Of a stretch of 64,000 nt of DNA, positions 1 through 8,910 are shown piece after piece; positions within the stretch are counted from its first letter, which is position 1; every line of letters begins with the position of its first letter. Location of the stretch: assembly GCF_022352055.1 (NCBI RefSeq), contig NZ_JAKRWM010000001.1, positions 62,001 to 126,000 of the forward strand. The letters are read 5' to 3'. The stretch is from Cohnella mopanensis. GTDB taxonomy: Bacteria > Bacillota > Bacilli > Paenibacillales > Paenibacillaceae. The position numbers and the translations under genes were made by a program. The notes beneath the pieces are model-generated. The model ran no database searches. It saw nothing but the letters and a program-made list of their open reading frames with translations, and had not been told where the DNA came from.

Positions 1-963
1 CTGACACCGTATGTAGGAAACGTCTTGCACGTGGATGACTTTAACGGCGGTTTGGTGAAGGCGGCCACTTTTGAAGATAAGTTATATGGCGTCACGTTAG
101 GCGTCAGCTCATCTTCGTTGTTATACAACGCAAGCATGTTCGAGAAAGCGGGCGTACCGCTTCCGGCAGATAACTGGACTTATGACGATTTCAAAACATC
201 GGTCCTCCAGATCGCGCAGAAACTGGGCAAAGGCAATTATGGTTCGTACGATCTTTCGAGCGATGCGGCTTCACTAGCTTCCTACCTTGGAAGCATTGGC
301 AAGGAAGTCTATCGTGATGGCGAGCGTCACTTCGACAATCAAGATTTGATCAACTGGTTCGCGATGTGGGATGAATTGAGAAAAGCGGGAGCAATCGTGC
401 CTGCGGACGTTCAAGTAGCGAACCCGCCGACTGCCGTTGACAAATCCCTTATCGTTAAAGGACAAGTTGCGATTCAAAGCGCATCGGCTTCCCAGATCTT
501 CGGATTCCAGGAGCTGACTCAAGATAAATTGGGATTGACCGTATACCCGAACGGTCCAGCAGGAAGCGGTATGGTTCCGCCTATCTCCGGACAATTCATT
601 ACTTCGTACTCCGGTACCGAACATCCTGAAATCGTCGCGAAATTCATGGACTTCATGGTAAATGATCCTGAAGCAGGCGTCATCTTAGGTAGCACTAGAG
701 GTGTTCCGCCTTCCGGTAAAATTCGGGATGCATTGGCCGCGCAGTCTACGCCGGTGGATAAAGTTCTCTTTGATTTCATTTCGTTAGTGAGCGACACCGC
801 GCCTCCAGTCGTATTTCAACAATTCCCATTGGACAACGAATACATTAAGTTGTTGCAGTTGACAAGCGAGAAAATCGCGTTCGGCGCTAAACCGATCGAT
901 TCTTCGGTAGAAGAGTTCATGAAGGAAATGGACAAATTGCTTCTCAAAGCAAAAGCGCAATAA
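1..963 (+). CDS. ABC sugar transporter substrate-binding protein, 5' end outside window
   Basis: The reading frame is open from the first base, so the signal peptide and N-terminal part lie upstream; about 320 residues are visible. It resembles family-1 extracellular sugar-binding proteins (MalE/UgpB type): the segment around GVTLGVSSSSLLYNASMF followed by an aromatic-rich stretch (NWTYDDF) is the usual hinge and early lobe, and the end (EEFMKEMDKLLLKAKAQ) is a typical C-terminal helix. Two sugar permeases follow, then a YesM/YesN pair and two glycosidases, so it probably captures an oligosaccharide outside the membrane for that importer. An internal TTG at 25 is not a credible start. The ligand cannot be read from the sequence. 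Confidence 0.9.
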   Translation: MTPYVGNVLHVDDFNGGLVKAATFEDKLYGVTLGVSSSSLLYNASMFEKAGVPLPADNWTYDDFKTSVLQIAQKLGKGNYGSYDLSSDAASLASYLGSIGKEVYRDGERHFDNQDLINWFAMWDELRKAGAIVPADVQVANPPTAVDKSLIVKGQVAIQSASASQIFGFQELTQDKLGLTVYPNGPAGSGMVPPISGQFITSYSGTEHPEIVAKFMDFMVNDPEAGVILGSTRGVPPSGKIRDALAAQSTPVDKVLFDFISLVSDTAPPVVFQQFPLDNEYIKLLQLTSEKIAFGAKPIDSSVEEFMKEMDKLLLKAKAQ

Positions 964-1016
964 TCGTAAATACAATAAGTGCAATATAACGCAACATAAA
1001 GAGAAATCGGGATATC

Positions 1017-1043
1017 GGGGAGCTCATTCACGGCTCCCTTTTC
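1017..1043 (+). terminator. Intercistronic hairpin between binding-protein and permease genes
   Basis: GGGAGC and GCTCCC flank an 8-nt loop and a short T-rich tail follows. It lies between the binding-protein gene and the first permease. Leaky hairpins here are common in sugar ABC operons and let the binding protein be made in excess over the permeases. That role is inferred. Confidence 0.5.
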
Positions 1044-1065
1044 CTAAGATAGGAGAGCTAATCTT

Positions 1066-1956
1066 ATGCAGAAATACAAAACCTATGCAGCCGGGTATTT
1101 GTTTCTGTTGCCATGGTTGATCGGATTGATTTTTCTTTACTTAAGCCCGATCTTCGCATCTTTGTATTTGTCTTTTACGAAGTATGACTTGCTTACGGCA
1201 CCGAAATGGATCGGCTTCGACAACTATAAGACGATGTTTACGGACGATTACCGACTGGGCGATTCAATCAAAGTTACTTTCCAATACGTGTTGATATCGG
1301 TTCCTTTCCGATTGGCATTCGCACTCGGACTAGCTATGTTGCTTAATCAAGGCATGAAGTTTCTCGGTGTTTACCGCACGATCTATTACATTCCTTCCCT
1401 TCTTGGAGGAAGCGTTGCTATATCCGTACTATGGAAACAAGTATTCGATAAAGACGGAATTTTCAACCAGGGTCTGGCACTTATGGGGATAGAGGGACCT
1501 AACTGGATTGCAGATCCGAAATACGCGATTTATTCGCTGATCGGATTATCGGTATGGCAGTTCGGGTCTGTTATGATTATTTTCCTAGCCGGGCTCAAGC
1601 AAATACCTCAAGAGTTATATGAGGCGGCTACCGTAGACGGGGCCGGCATTTTCCGGAAATTCTCGCGGATCACAATGCCGCTGCTTACGCCCGTCATCTT
1701 CTTCAATCTGACTATTACGTTGATTCAGTCGTTCCAAACGTTCACCAAAGCTTTCATTATAAGCGGTGGTTCTGGAGGTCCGATCAACTCGACTTTGCTT
1801 TATTCTTTGTACTTGTATATTAAAGGCTTTACTTTCCTGGACATGGGATATGCTTCCGCAATGGCTTGGCTGTTATTGATCATCATCGCAGCTTTCACCG
1901 GCTTATTGTTCCTGACATCCCGTTACTGGGTTTACTATTCGGATGGGAGGAATTGA
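1066..1956 (+). CDS. Sugar ABC transporter permease (MalF/UgpA-like)
   Basis: 296 residues with about six membrane segments, the first at residues 9-30. The cytoplasmic EAA loop is at about residues 184-205 (ELYEAATVDGAGIFRKFSRI), the site that docks the ATPase subunit. It is the first of two permeases that should form the channel for the sugar held by the upstream binding protein. The start is supported by AGGAGAG 8 nt upstream. No ATPase gene is present nearby; such systems in Paenibacillaceae usually share a general MsmX-type ATPase encoded elsewhere (known for the family, inferred here). Confidence 0.95.
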   Translation: MQKYKTYAAGYLFLLPWLIGLIFLYLSPIFASLYLSFTKYDLLTAPKWIGFDNYKTMFTDDYRLGDSIKVTFQYVLISVPFRLAFALGLAMLLNQGMKFLGVYRTIYYIPSLLGGSVAISVLWKQVFDKDGIFNQGLALMGIEGPNWIADPKYAIYSLIGLSVWQFGSVMIIFLAGLKQIPQELYEAATVDGAGIFRKFSRITMPLLTPVIFFNLTITLIQSFQTFTKAFIISGGSGGPINSTLLYSLYLYIKGFTFLDMGYASAMAWLLLIIIAAFTGLLFLTSRYWVYYSDGRN

Positions 1957-1959
1957 ACG

Positions 1960-2799
1960 ATGGTTATTAATCGACAATTCAAGTCGGTACTCTTCCATGT
2001 GATCGTGTTGGGTTGCGGGCTCTTGATGCTGTACCCGGTATTCTGGCTGTTGAGCGCCTCGGTGAAACCGACTACGGAAATCTTTACTTCGCAGGGTCTA
2101 TGGCCTTCCAACTTTACGTTAGATCATTATTCCGAAGGCTGGTTCGGCTTACGTAACATTCAGTTCGGACGATTTTTCCTGAATTCCATTTTATTGTGCT
2201 TGGTTGCAGTCTTCGGGACGGTTCTCAGTTCATCTATGGCGGCCTTTTCGTTCGCCCGTATCGATTTTCCTTTGAAAAACATCCTTTTCGCGCTTATGCT
2301 GGGCACGATCATGTTGCCGGGACATGTTACGCTGATCCCTCAATATATTATGTTTCATAAGCTTGGATGGGTCGATTCCTATCTTCCTTTGATGACGCCG
2401 AAATTCGTTGGAGACGCCTTCTTCGTCTTCCTGATCGTACAATTCATCAGGGGAATTCCGAAAGAATTGGACGAGAGCGCGAAGATCGACGGCTGCGGCT
2501 GGTTTACGCTCTATTTCCGCATCATCATGCCGCTTAGCTTGCCTGCTCTGATGACGGCCGCTATCTTTACGTTCATGGGTACATGGGACGATTTCTTCGG
2601 TCAATTGATCTACTTGAGCGATATCAAGAAATTTACCGTTCCGCTCGGTTTGCGTCTCTTCTTGGATTCCAGCGGTAGCTCTAACTGGGGAGCCGTGTTC
2701 GCTATGTCGGTTCTGTCCATCGTACCAAGTCTTGTCATTTTCTTCATAGGTCAAAAATACTTTACCCAAGGCATCGCGACAACCGGATTGAAAGGTTAA
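1960..2799 (+). CDS. Sugar ABC transporter permease (MalG/UgpE-like)
   Basis: 279 residues, six predicted membrane segments, and an EAA loop near residues 168-188 (ELDESAKIDGCGWFTLYFRI). It begins 4 nt after the first permease stop and has its own GGGAGG ribosome site. The C-terminal end (YFTQGIATTGLKG) is typical of the MalG branch. It pairs with the preceding permease to build the importer. Substrate is unknown; the glycosidases downstream suggest a plant-type or other complex oligosaccharide. Confidence 0.95.
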   Translation: MVINRQFKSVLFHVIVLGCGLLMLYPVFWLLSASVKPTTEIFTSQGLWPSNFTLDHYSEGWFGLRNIQFGRFFLNSILLCLVAVFGTVLSSSMAAFSFARIDFPLKNILFALMLGTIMLPGHVTLIPQYIMFHKLGWVDSYLPLMTPKFVGDAFFVFLIVQFIRGIPKELDESAKIDGCGWFTLYFRIIMPLSLPALMTAAIFTFMGTWDDFFGQLIYLSDIKKFTVPLGLRLFLDSSGSSNWGAVFAMSVLSIVPSLVIFFIGQKYFTQGIATTGLKG

Positions 2800-2838
2800 A
2801 ATAGTCGTAAAGACTTTTCATGAAGAGGACAATACGCA

Positions 2839-4614
2839 ATGCGCAGACTGCTGAAATATCCGACTAAACTTTTTACGCTTATGGTGCTTTGTTTCATCGG
2901 TTTCAATAGCCTTTTACTTCTTGTATCGGGCATCGTGTATTATGAGACTTATTCTAATGTTGCTTACCGCGAAATTCGAGAGACCAAAAAAGAGCTGCTC
3001 GATGAGACATCCCAGAAGCTCTCGAATTACGTGGCGGGCATCCAAGATACGGCTCGATTCTTAGTCACGAATACGATGGTCCAGCAAAACTTGTCGGAAG
3101 AACCGGAGAACGAGTATGACTTCATAACGAAGAGCCGGGAAATGTACGAAGAATTTCAGAAGCTAGCCACGGTGAAAGAAGGCTTGTATTCGATTGAATT
3201 GTATAGCAATTGGTTAGAAGGCCATCCGTCCTTCCTTGGGCAAGTCATGCATACGATGGCCGACGCGCAAACCCAAGGTTGGCTCGGGCGCATGGACAGA
3301 ACGGACGGGTTCTGGATCGCTTCTCACGACTATTCGGTTTCCGGAGGCTCCATCCGAATGGTCAGTTACGTTCATCGAATCATTGGTAACCGAGGAGAAA
3401 TCCTTGGTATTGTGAAGCTCAACATTCCCGACAAGAAGCTGTTCGACATCCTGAGCAAACGCGATGCGAATATGGAAACCGCCAACTACTACGTGGTGTT
3501 GGACTCCGGCGGCAACTATATCGCTTCCGTCCTTCCGGAAGGCATCGAAGTACTCGGTAATGTGGACGAAATGGTGAGCAAAGTATCGGGCTCGAAATAT
3601 AGCGTCATTCAATCGGATAAGAACAAACAGTATTGGATGCTCATGCAGCTCATATCCAAAGACGTGCTCAAGCAAAGCGGCAAAGAGATCCGGTTGCTCA
3701 TTATCGGGCTTTTATTAGCGCTGATTATACTATCCATTCCGCTCGCCTTATGGGTCTCAAGGAAACTGACTTCTCCTATCTATAGGATTGTCGATGGTAT
3801 GCGAACCGTAGAAAAAGGGGACTTCAACGTTCGGATGGGGACGTCCGGCATTCAGGAGTATCTTCATCTTACGACGCATTTTAACCGAATGGTCCATCGG
3901 CTTAAGGCATTGATCGGACAGTTGAATCAGGAGCACCGAGATCGCCGCGAAGCCGAAATTCAATTGTTGCATGCGCAAATCAAACCCCATTTTCTATATA
4001 ACACCTTGGATCTGATTCACTGGCGAGCGCTCGATTACAATGCGCACGAAATTAGCCAGATGGTCCAGCAATTGTCCAAGCTGTTCCGTATTGGGCTCAG
4101 CAATGACAAATGGTACGTTCCCGTGCGGGATGAATTGGCTCATGCCCGTTGTTACATGGCCATTCAGGAATTCCGGCAAAATTTCAGCATCGAATATGTT
4201 GAGAACGTAAAGAGCGATTTGTTGGACATTGTGATCCCGAAAATCGTTCTGCAGCCATTCCTGGAAAATGCGGTTATTCACGGGTTTCAACACCGAAGCT
4301 ACGAGAAAGCGGTTATCCTTGTAACGATTGAACAGCGGGAAGAAGCCGGAAGCGAGCAATTGATCATCACGATTACTGACAACGGAAGCGGGTTGCCGGA
4401 AGGATTCGACATCCAAACGACCGGAGGAATCGGAATTCGTAACGTCTTGGACAGGATACAATTGTATTGCGGTCCGAAGTACGGAGTGAAGGTTGTTCCG
4501 GGGGAACGGGGGGGCACGCAGGTGATCATGAATTTGCCGCTGATCGGCCATGAGGCGGAAATGGAACAACTGACAAGGAGCCTATCCCATGAATACGATT
4601 CTTTTGGTAGATGA
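2839..4614 (+). CDS. YesM-type sensor histidine kinase
   Basis: 591 residues: membrane segment at about 11-34, an extracellular Cache-like sensor to about 280, a second membrane segment at about 284-307, a HAMP linker, and a LytS/YesM-type kinase module. The phospho-acceptor is His384 in KPHFLYNTLD, followed by the N box (LQPFLENAVIHGF) and G boxes (DNGSGLPEG, GGIGIRNV). It probably senses a sugar or its binding protein outside the cell and phosphorylates the YesN-type regulator encoded next; the two reading frames overlap by 26 nt, which suggests coupled translation. The placement after the transporter genes points to control of this importer. Confidence 0.93.
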   Translation: MRRLLKYPTKLFTLMVLCFIGFNSLLLLVSGIVYYETYSNVAYREIRETKKELLDETSQKLSNYVAGIQDTARFLVTNTMVQQNLSEEPENEYDFITKSREMYEEFQKLATVKEGLYSIELYSNWLEGHPSFLGQVMHTMADAQTQGWLGRMDRTDGFWIASHDYSVSGGSIRMVSYVHRIIGNRGEILGIVKLNIPDKKLFDILSKRDANMETANYYVVLDSGGNYIASVLPEGIEVLGNVDEMVSKVSGSKYSVIQSDKNKQYWMLMQLISKDVLKQSGKEIRLLIIGLLLALIILSIPLALWVSRKLTSPIYRIVDGMRTVEKGDFNVRMGTSGIQEYLHLTTHFNRMVHRLKALIGQLNQEHRDRREAEIQLLHAQIKPHFLYNTLDLIHWRALDYNAHEISQMVQQLSKLFRIGLSNDKWYVPVRDELAHARCYMAIQEFRQNFSIEYVENVKSDLLDIVIPKIVLQPFLENAVIHGFQHRSYEKAVILVTIEQREEAGSEQLIITITDNGSGLPEGFDIQTTGGIGIRNVLDRIQLYCGPKYGVKVVPGERGGTQVIMNLPLIGHEAEMEQLTRSLSHEYDSFGR

Positions 4615-6220
4615 TGATGACTATGTAATAAACGGGCTGCTTAAGCACATCCCATGGAAGGAAATGGGCGTAAGCATAGTCGGAACGGCCGCGGACGGGA
4701 TGGAAGGATTGAACAAATTCCGCGAACTGCGGCCGGATTTCATCATTACCGATGTCTATATGCCTGTAATGGACGGTTTCCAGTTAACCGAAGCGATCCA
4801 TAAGATCGATCCTAACGTCCCGGTCGTCATCCTAAGCGGGTATGACGATTTGGCGAATGCGAGGAAAGCCGTATCCACGGGTATTCACCATTTTCTACTC
4901 AAGCCGCCTAGCATATCGGAACTCGAGTTCGTCGTGCGCGAAGTGTTGCAGCAGCTGAATGAATCGCAAGAGCAGGACGAACTACTATCCAGCTATCTGC
5001 AACAGCAAGATATTGTACGGAGATCGATGAAAGACGCGTTCTTCCGAGATTTATTATCCACCCGGTATAGGCTAGACGAGCTACCCGGCAATCGAATCGC
5101 GTTTATGGGTATGCCTGAGCGGTCATCCGTTCAGGCATTAACGCTTAGTCTCGTCCGATCGGACGTCTCCGCGCGAAGAGAAGAAAGGGATTGGCAGCTG
5201 CTGCGTTTCGGGACGGGGAACATTATTCGCGAAATGCTAAATGCCCAATTGGTTAGCCATCCGATCTTGTCCGCGGAAGTGCTGGAATATTCCGACCAAG
5301 AGTTTGTCGTTATTTTACTAGGTGCTCAGTCACAGGACGAACAGTTGCAGGAGTTACAGGAATTCATCGTAAAAATGTCGGATGCGATCTTGGAAAATAT
5401 TCTTCAATATATGAAGCTTTCCGTTCTTGCGGGGCTCGGGACCGTTCGCGAAGGGTACCATGAATTGATGGATTCCTACTTGGAAAGCCGCTACGCGGTA
5501 GAGATCGCGGAAATGAACGACTGGAATCGCGTATACGTATATGCGGAATCGAACGAAACGGAGCCTGGCAAGATCGTCTCGATGGATGCCGTTCGTTATC
5601 TTCACGATGCGATCTTCCAAAAACAATGGCAAAACGCTTATGATCTATGGAACGTTCTTAGCAAGGATATGGCGGGCGGCAACGTTTCGCTCCCGGTTTG
5701 CAGAGGGGTTTGCTCCGGGATCGTTAGCGCCTTGTGGACAGCCACGCAAACCTCCGATATACAGGAGGAATCGGCGGTGCCCGGCCTTGAAGGCCTGCTG
5801 CTTAAACTAAACCGATCCAGCTCCGCTAGGCAAATGCTCGAGGGGATGGATGATACGGTAGCCCGACTGATCTCTCAGAATAAGGAAGATCAGGTCGGCA
5901 AGAAGAGCAATGCCTTGGTTGAAAGAGTGATTAAGGAATATATAGAAAAATGCTATCACGAGGATATTTCGCTGGAACAGATTGCGGCGAATCTCCACGT
6001 GAACCGCAATTATTTGAGCCAACTATTCAAACGGGTTACAGGCGAACCTTTCGTAACCTATTTCAACAAATATCGAATTCGCAAAGCGATAGAATTGATC
6101 GGAACGGGCAAATATATGGTCTACGAAATTAGCGAGAGAGTAGGTTTTCAGAACTCGACTTATTTCAGCCAAGTATTCAAATCGATTACCGGATATAGTC
6201 CGTCCGAATATAATCGCTAG
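4589..6220 (+). CDS. YesN-type response regulator with AraC DNA-binding domain
   Basis: 543 residues. An N-terminal receiver domain (residues 1-122) has the acidic pocket DDD at 8-10, phospho-acceptor Asp55 (ITDVYMPVMDG) and the KPP lysine near 108. A long middle region links to a C-terminal AraC double helix-turn-helix (about 440-543), including NLHVNRNYLSQLFKRVTG and SERVGFQNSTYFSQVFKSITG. It is the partner of the overlapping upstream kinase and probably activates the transporter and glycosidase genes around it. The start has AAGGAG at a good distance. Confidence 0.94.
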   Translation: MNTILLVDDDDYVINGLLKHIPWKEMGVSIVGTAADGMEGLNKFRELRPDFIITDVYMPVMDGFQLTEAIHKIDPNVPVVILSGYDDLANARKAVSTGIHHFLLKPPSISELEFVVREVLQQLNESQEQDELLSSYLQQQDIVRRSMKDAFFRDLLSTRYRLDELPGNRIAFMGMPERSSVQALTLSLVRSDVSARREERDWQLLRFGTGNIIREMLNAQLVSHPILSAEVLEYSDQEFVVILLGAQSQDEQLQELQEFIVKMSDAILENILQYMKLSVLAGLGTVREGYHELMDSYLESRYAVEIAEMNDWNRVYVYAESNETEPGKIVSMDAVRYLHDAIFQKQWQNAYDLWNVLSKDMAGGNVSLPVCRGVCSGIVSALWTATQTSDIQEESAVPGLEGLLLKLNRSSSARQMLEGMDDTVARLISQNKEDQVGKKSNALVERVIKEYIEKCYHEDISLEQIAANLHVNRNYLSQLFKRVTGEPFVTYFNKYRIRKAIELIGTGKYMVYEISERVGFQNSTYFSQVFKSITGYSPSEYNR

Positions 6221-6246
6221 CGAATCGGACAATGGAGTGTGCGCAT

Positions 6247-7899
6247 ATGACTACAGTATTGCGGAAACTGCGGGACAAGGATGCGCTTGGCAAATCAAGG
6301 CAACTAAACTCGGGGCTCGCGCAATCGTTTCACGCGGAATTTGCCCGATCGGGTGTTAAATTCGCTGCGTCTCCCGATGGTCTGGAGAATGTATATGATT
6401 ACGCTGTCGGCAAGTTGGCGGAATGCGTCAAGCCAAACGATCAGGGCAAGCTTATTTTGCAAGAGGGCGGCGTTTATCACGGTTGCTGGCTAGAAAGCAC
6501 AGGAACGATCAATGCGGAAATTCTTGCACGATTTTGCCCGGATACGGCTCAGTCCACATTCGCGCAGTTTGCGGATCTGCAACGCGAAGACGGATTGATT
6601 CCTTACAAAGTAACGGGGGATGGCGCGGTCTTCAAGCAAATTCAATTGGTCACGCCTCCGGCTAGAAGCGTATGGAATCATTACAGGATGAACGGTCAAG
6701 ACCGCACGTTCTTGAGCAAAATGTATGAAGCGCTTGCGCGATTCGACGACTGGCTGGCGCAATACCGCAATACCCGGGGAACGGGCTGCGTCGAAGCATT
6801 CTGTACTTTCGATACCGGGCACGACTTGTCGCCGAGATTCTGGCACGTGCCGGATACGCCGGAGCAAGACGATCCTAAGCGTTATGATCCGAATTCGCCG
6901 ATCTTGCCTTTCCTTGCACCGGATCTTACGGCCAGCGTCTATTGCAGTCGTACCTATCTGTCGCAGATGGCGGACGAATTGGGACAGGACGACATGGCAC
7001 GGGTATGGAAAGATAAGGCCGCGGAGACGCTGCAAAGCCTGTACGCTAATTGTTTCGATGAGTCGGATGGCTTCTTCTATGATCTGGACAACAACGACAG
7101 ATTCAATCGAATTCAGTCCGACGTCCTATTGCGGGTGCTTGCAAGCGAGGTTGGAGATGACGACTTCTTCGCTTCCTCGCTCTCGCGTTATTTACTGAAT
7201 ACGCGTAAATTTTTCTCAAAATATCCATTTACGTCGATCGCCATGGATGATCCTCGTTTTGATCCGTTTACGAGCTACAACACTTGGGGCGGTGCTGTTA
7301 ATTTCTTAAGCCTGATCCGGACTCCGCATGCATTCGAAAGCCATGGGCGCCATGTTGAGCTGACTTGGGTCATGCAGCCGATTATTTCGGCAATATCGCG
7401 AATGACCCGGTTCGGTCAATGCCTTAGCCCTTGGACGGGCGAAGAAGGATATACGGAGACGTATTCGCCGGCCATTCTGTGCGCACTGGATTATATAGAG
7501 CGATTGTGCGGGATCGTACCTACTCCGAACAACGAGCTCTGGTTTACCGGCTTGTTGCCGCAGACGTTGGATCATGGACAGAAGATAGCGGATGAAACGG
7601 CGTACAGCCGCATTGTCGACGGAACGTTATATGAACTTCACAATACGCGGGAACAATGTTCGATCTATCAAGACGGCCGATTGCTATGCAGCTTTCCGGC
7701 AGGCGTTCGCATCGTGACGGATCGTTCAGGAAACGTGGTCAAAATCATCGGCATGTCCGTTCGACCTGTGGAAGGAATCGTGCGATTGAATGAGCAGGAC
7801 ATTCCGTTCCGCGTCGCGGGCAACGAGACGTTGCGATTCGAGAATGGAAGCTTCACGGTCGAATCGACCCCGGGCGTCATTCTCCCAACATACGAATAG
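6247..7899 (+). CDS. MGH1/GH63-like (alpha/alpha)6-barrel glycoside hydrolase
   Basis: 550 residues from ATG 6247, chosen over ATG 6232 because GGAGTG sits 7 nt before it. There is no signal peptide, so it acts in the cytoplasm. The protein is rich in Trp and acidic loop motifs typical of six-hairpin glycosidases: FCTFDTGHDLSPRFW, a Trp/Gly segment SYNTWGGAVNF and PWTGEEGYTETYSPA, with a short beta-rich C-terminal domain from about 470. These resemble the MGH1-like/GH63 group. It should trim an oligosaccharide brought in by the neighbouring transporter. Exact specificity is not readable; relatives act on glucosides, mannosylglycerate or rhamnosides. Confidence 0.75.
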   Translation: MTTVLRKLRDKDALGKSRQLNSGLAQSFHAEFARSGVKFAASPDGLENVYDYAVGKLAECVKPNDQGKLILQEGGVYHGCWLESTGTINAEILARFCPDTAQSTFAQFADLQREDGLIPYKVTGDGAVFKQIQLVTPPARSVWNHYRMNGQDRTFLSKMYEALARFDDWLAQYRNTRGTGCVEAFCTFDTGHDLSPRFWHVPDTPEQDDPKRYDPNSPILPFLAPDLTASVYCSRTYLSQMADELGQDDMARVWKDKAAETLQSLYANCFDESDGFFYDLDNNDRFNRIQSDVLLRVLASEVGDDDFFASSLSRYLLNTRKFFSKYPFTSIAMDDPRFDPFTSYNTWGGAVNFLSLIRTPHAFESHGRHVELTWVMQPIISAISRMTRFGQCLSPWTGEEGYTETYSPAILCALDYIERLCGIVPTPNNELWFTGLLPQTLDHGQKIADETAYSRIVDGTLYELHNTREQCSIYQDGRLLCSFPAGVRIVTDRSGNVVKIIGMSVRPVEGIVRLNEQDIPFRVAGNETLRFENGSFTVESTPGVILPTYE

Positions 7900-7926
7900 T
7901 AGTTTAATAGGAAAGGAAAGATTGCC

Positions 7927-8799
7927 GTGGCGTTGGCCAAAGAACAAATTCAGATGCGCGACCCTTTCGTACTCAAGCAGGAGAGCGAAGGTTGCTATTA
8001 TTTATACGGTTCTACCGATCCCGATATCTGGAAGGGCAAAGCGATCGGGTTCGACGTATACAAGAGCCGGGACTTAGAGGAATGGGAGGGACCGTTTCCC
8101 GCCTTCCGTCCCGATGCCGATTTCTGGTCCGATACGAACTATTGGGCGCCTGAAGTGCACGCCTTCGGAGGCAAATATTATATGTTCGCCACATTCAAGG
8201 CGGAAGGCGTATGCAGAGGCACGCAAATTTTGGTGGCCGATCAACCGTTAGGACCTTTCCGTCCTCATAGCGATGGCCCGGTAACTCCCCATGACTGGGA
8301 ATGCCTGGATGGCACCCTGTTTGTTGACGAGGAAGGCTCGCCCTGGATCGTCTTCTGTCATGAGTGGGTTCAAGTCAAGAATGGAACCGTCTGCGCATCG
8401 CGTTTATCTCCGGAACTAGACCGTGCGATCGGAGAACCGATCTTGCTTTTCTCCGCGCAAGACGCGGCATGGGTCGACCCGGTCAAAGGTGGGGCAGGCT
8501 ATGTTACGGACGGCCCCTATGCTTATCGCTGCGACAATGGCGAATTGCTGCTGTTGTGGTCCAGTTTCCGACAAGGACGCTATGCGCAAGGAATCGCACG
8601 CTCGACATCGGGCGGCATTCTCGGCCCATGGGTTCAAGAGCCTGAACCGATTTTCGAGAACGATGGCGGCCACGGGATGATCTTCCGAACGTATGAGGGG
8701 AAAATTCTGCTGGCGCTTCACACTCCTAACAGCACGCCGGACGAGCGTCCCGTCTTCATCGAACTTGCGGAAGAAAATGGACGATTAAGCGTTCGTTAA
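7927..8799 (+). CDS. GH43-like five-bladed beta-propeller glycosidase
   Basis: 290 residues starting at GTG 7927, with AAAGGAAAG upstream. It has the GH43 signature MRDPFVLK with the general-base Asp at about residue 12, then YLYGSTDPDIW, a middle-blade motif (DWECLDGTLFVDEEGSPW) and YVTDGPYAYR. In many GH43 enzymes the last motif carries a catalytic Glu (EGP); here it reads DGP, which I believe is usual in one branch of the superfamily. No signal peptide, so it is cytoplasmic. It is the last gene of the first glycan locus and is followed by a strong terminator. Likely acts on arabinose- or xylose-type linkages. Confidence 0.85.
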   Translation: MALAKEQIQMRDPFVLKQESEGCYYLYGSTDPDIWKGKAIGFDVYKSRDLEEWEGPFPAFRPDADFWSDTNYWAPEVHAFGGKYYMFATFKAEGVCRGTQILVADQPLGPFRPHSDGPVTPHDWECLDGTLFVDEEGSPWIVFCHEWVQVKNGTVCASRLSPELDRAIGEPILLFSAQDAAWVDPVKGGAGYVTDGPYAYRCDNGELLLLWSSFRQGRYAQGIARSTSGGILGPWVQEPEPIFENDGGHGMIFRTYEGKILLALHTPNSTPDERPVFIELAEENGRLSVR

Positions 8800-8808
8800 T
8801 TGAATAGG

Positions 8809-8852
8809 AAAAAGGGACGAAACAGAGAATGACTCTGCTTCGTCCCTTTTTT
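8809..8852. terminator. Bidirectional terminator between convergent genes
   Basis: AAAAAGGGACGAA and TTCGTCCCTTTTTT form a long stem with an inner CAGAG/CTCTG arm. The A-run on one side and T-run on the other let it stop transcription from both the GH43 gene (+) and the prsA-like gene (-). Confidence 0.92.
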
Positions 8853-8910
8853 GGTCTATTACCGCTATAGATTGTTAGACGAGTGGACTCGTAAATGGAT
8901 TTATAACGGC

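Noticed and set aside
2230..2769. 179-residue frame on the minus strand inside the MalG-type permease gene, and similar long antisense frames
   Set aside because: They are shadows of strong coding genes with clear family motifs and have no ribosome sites.
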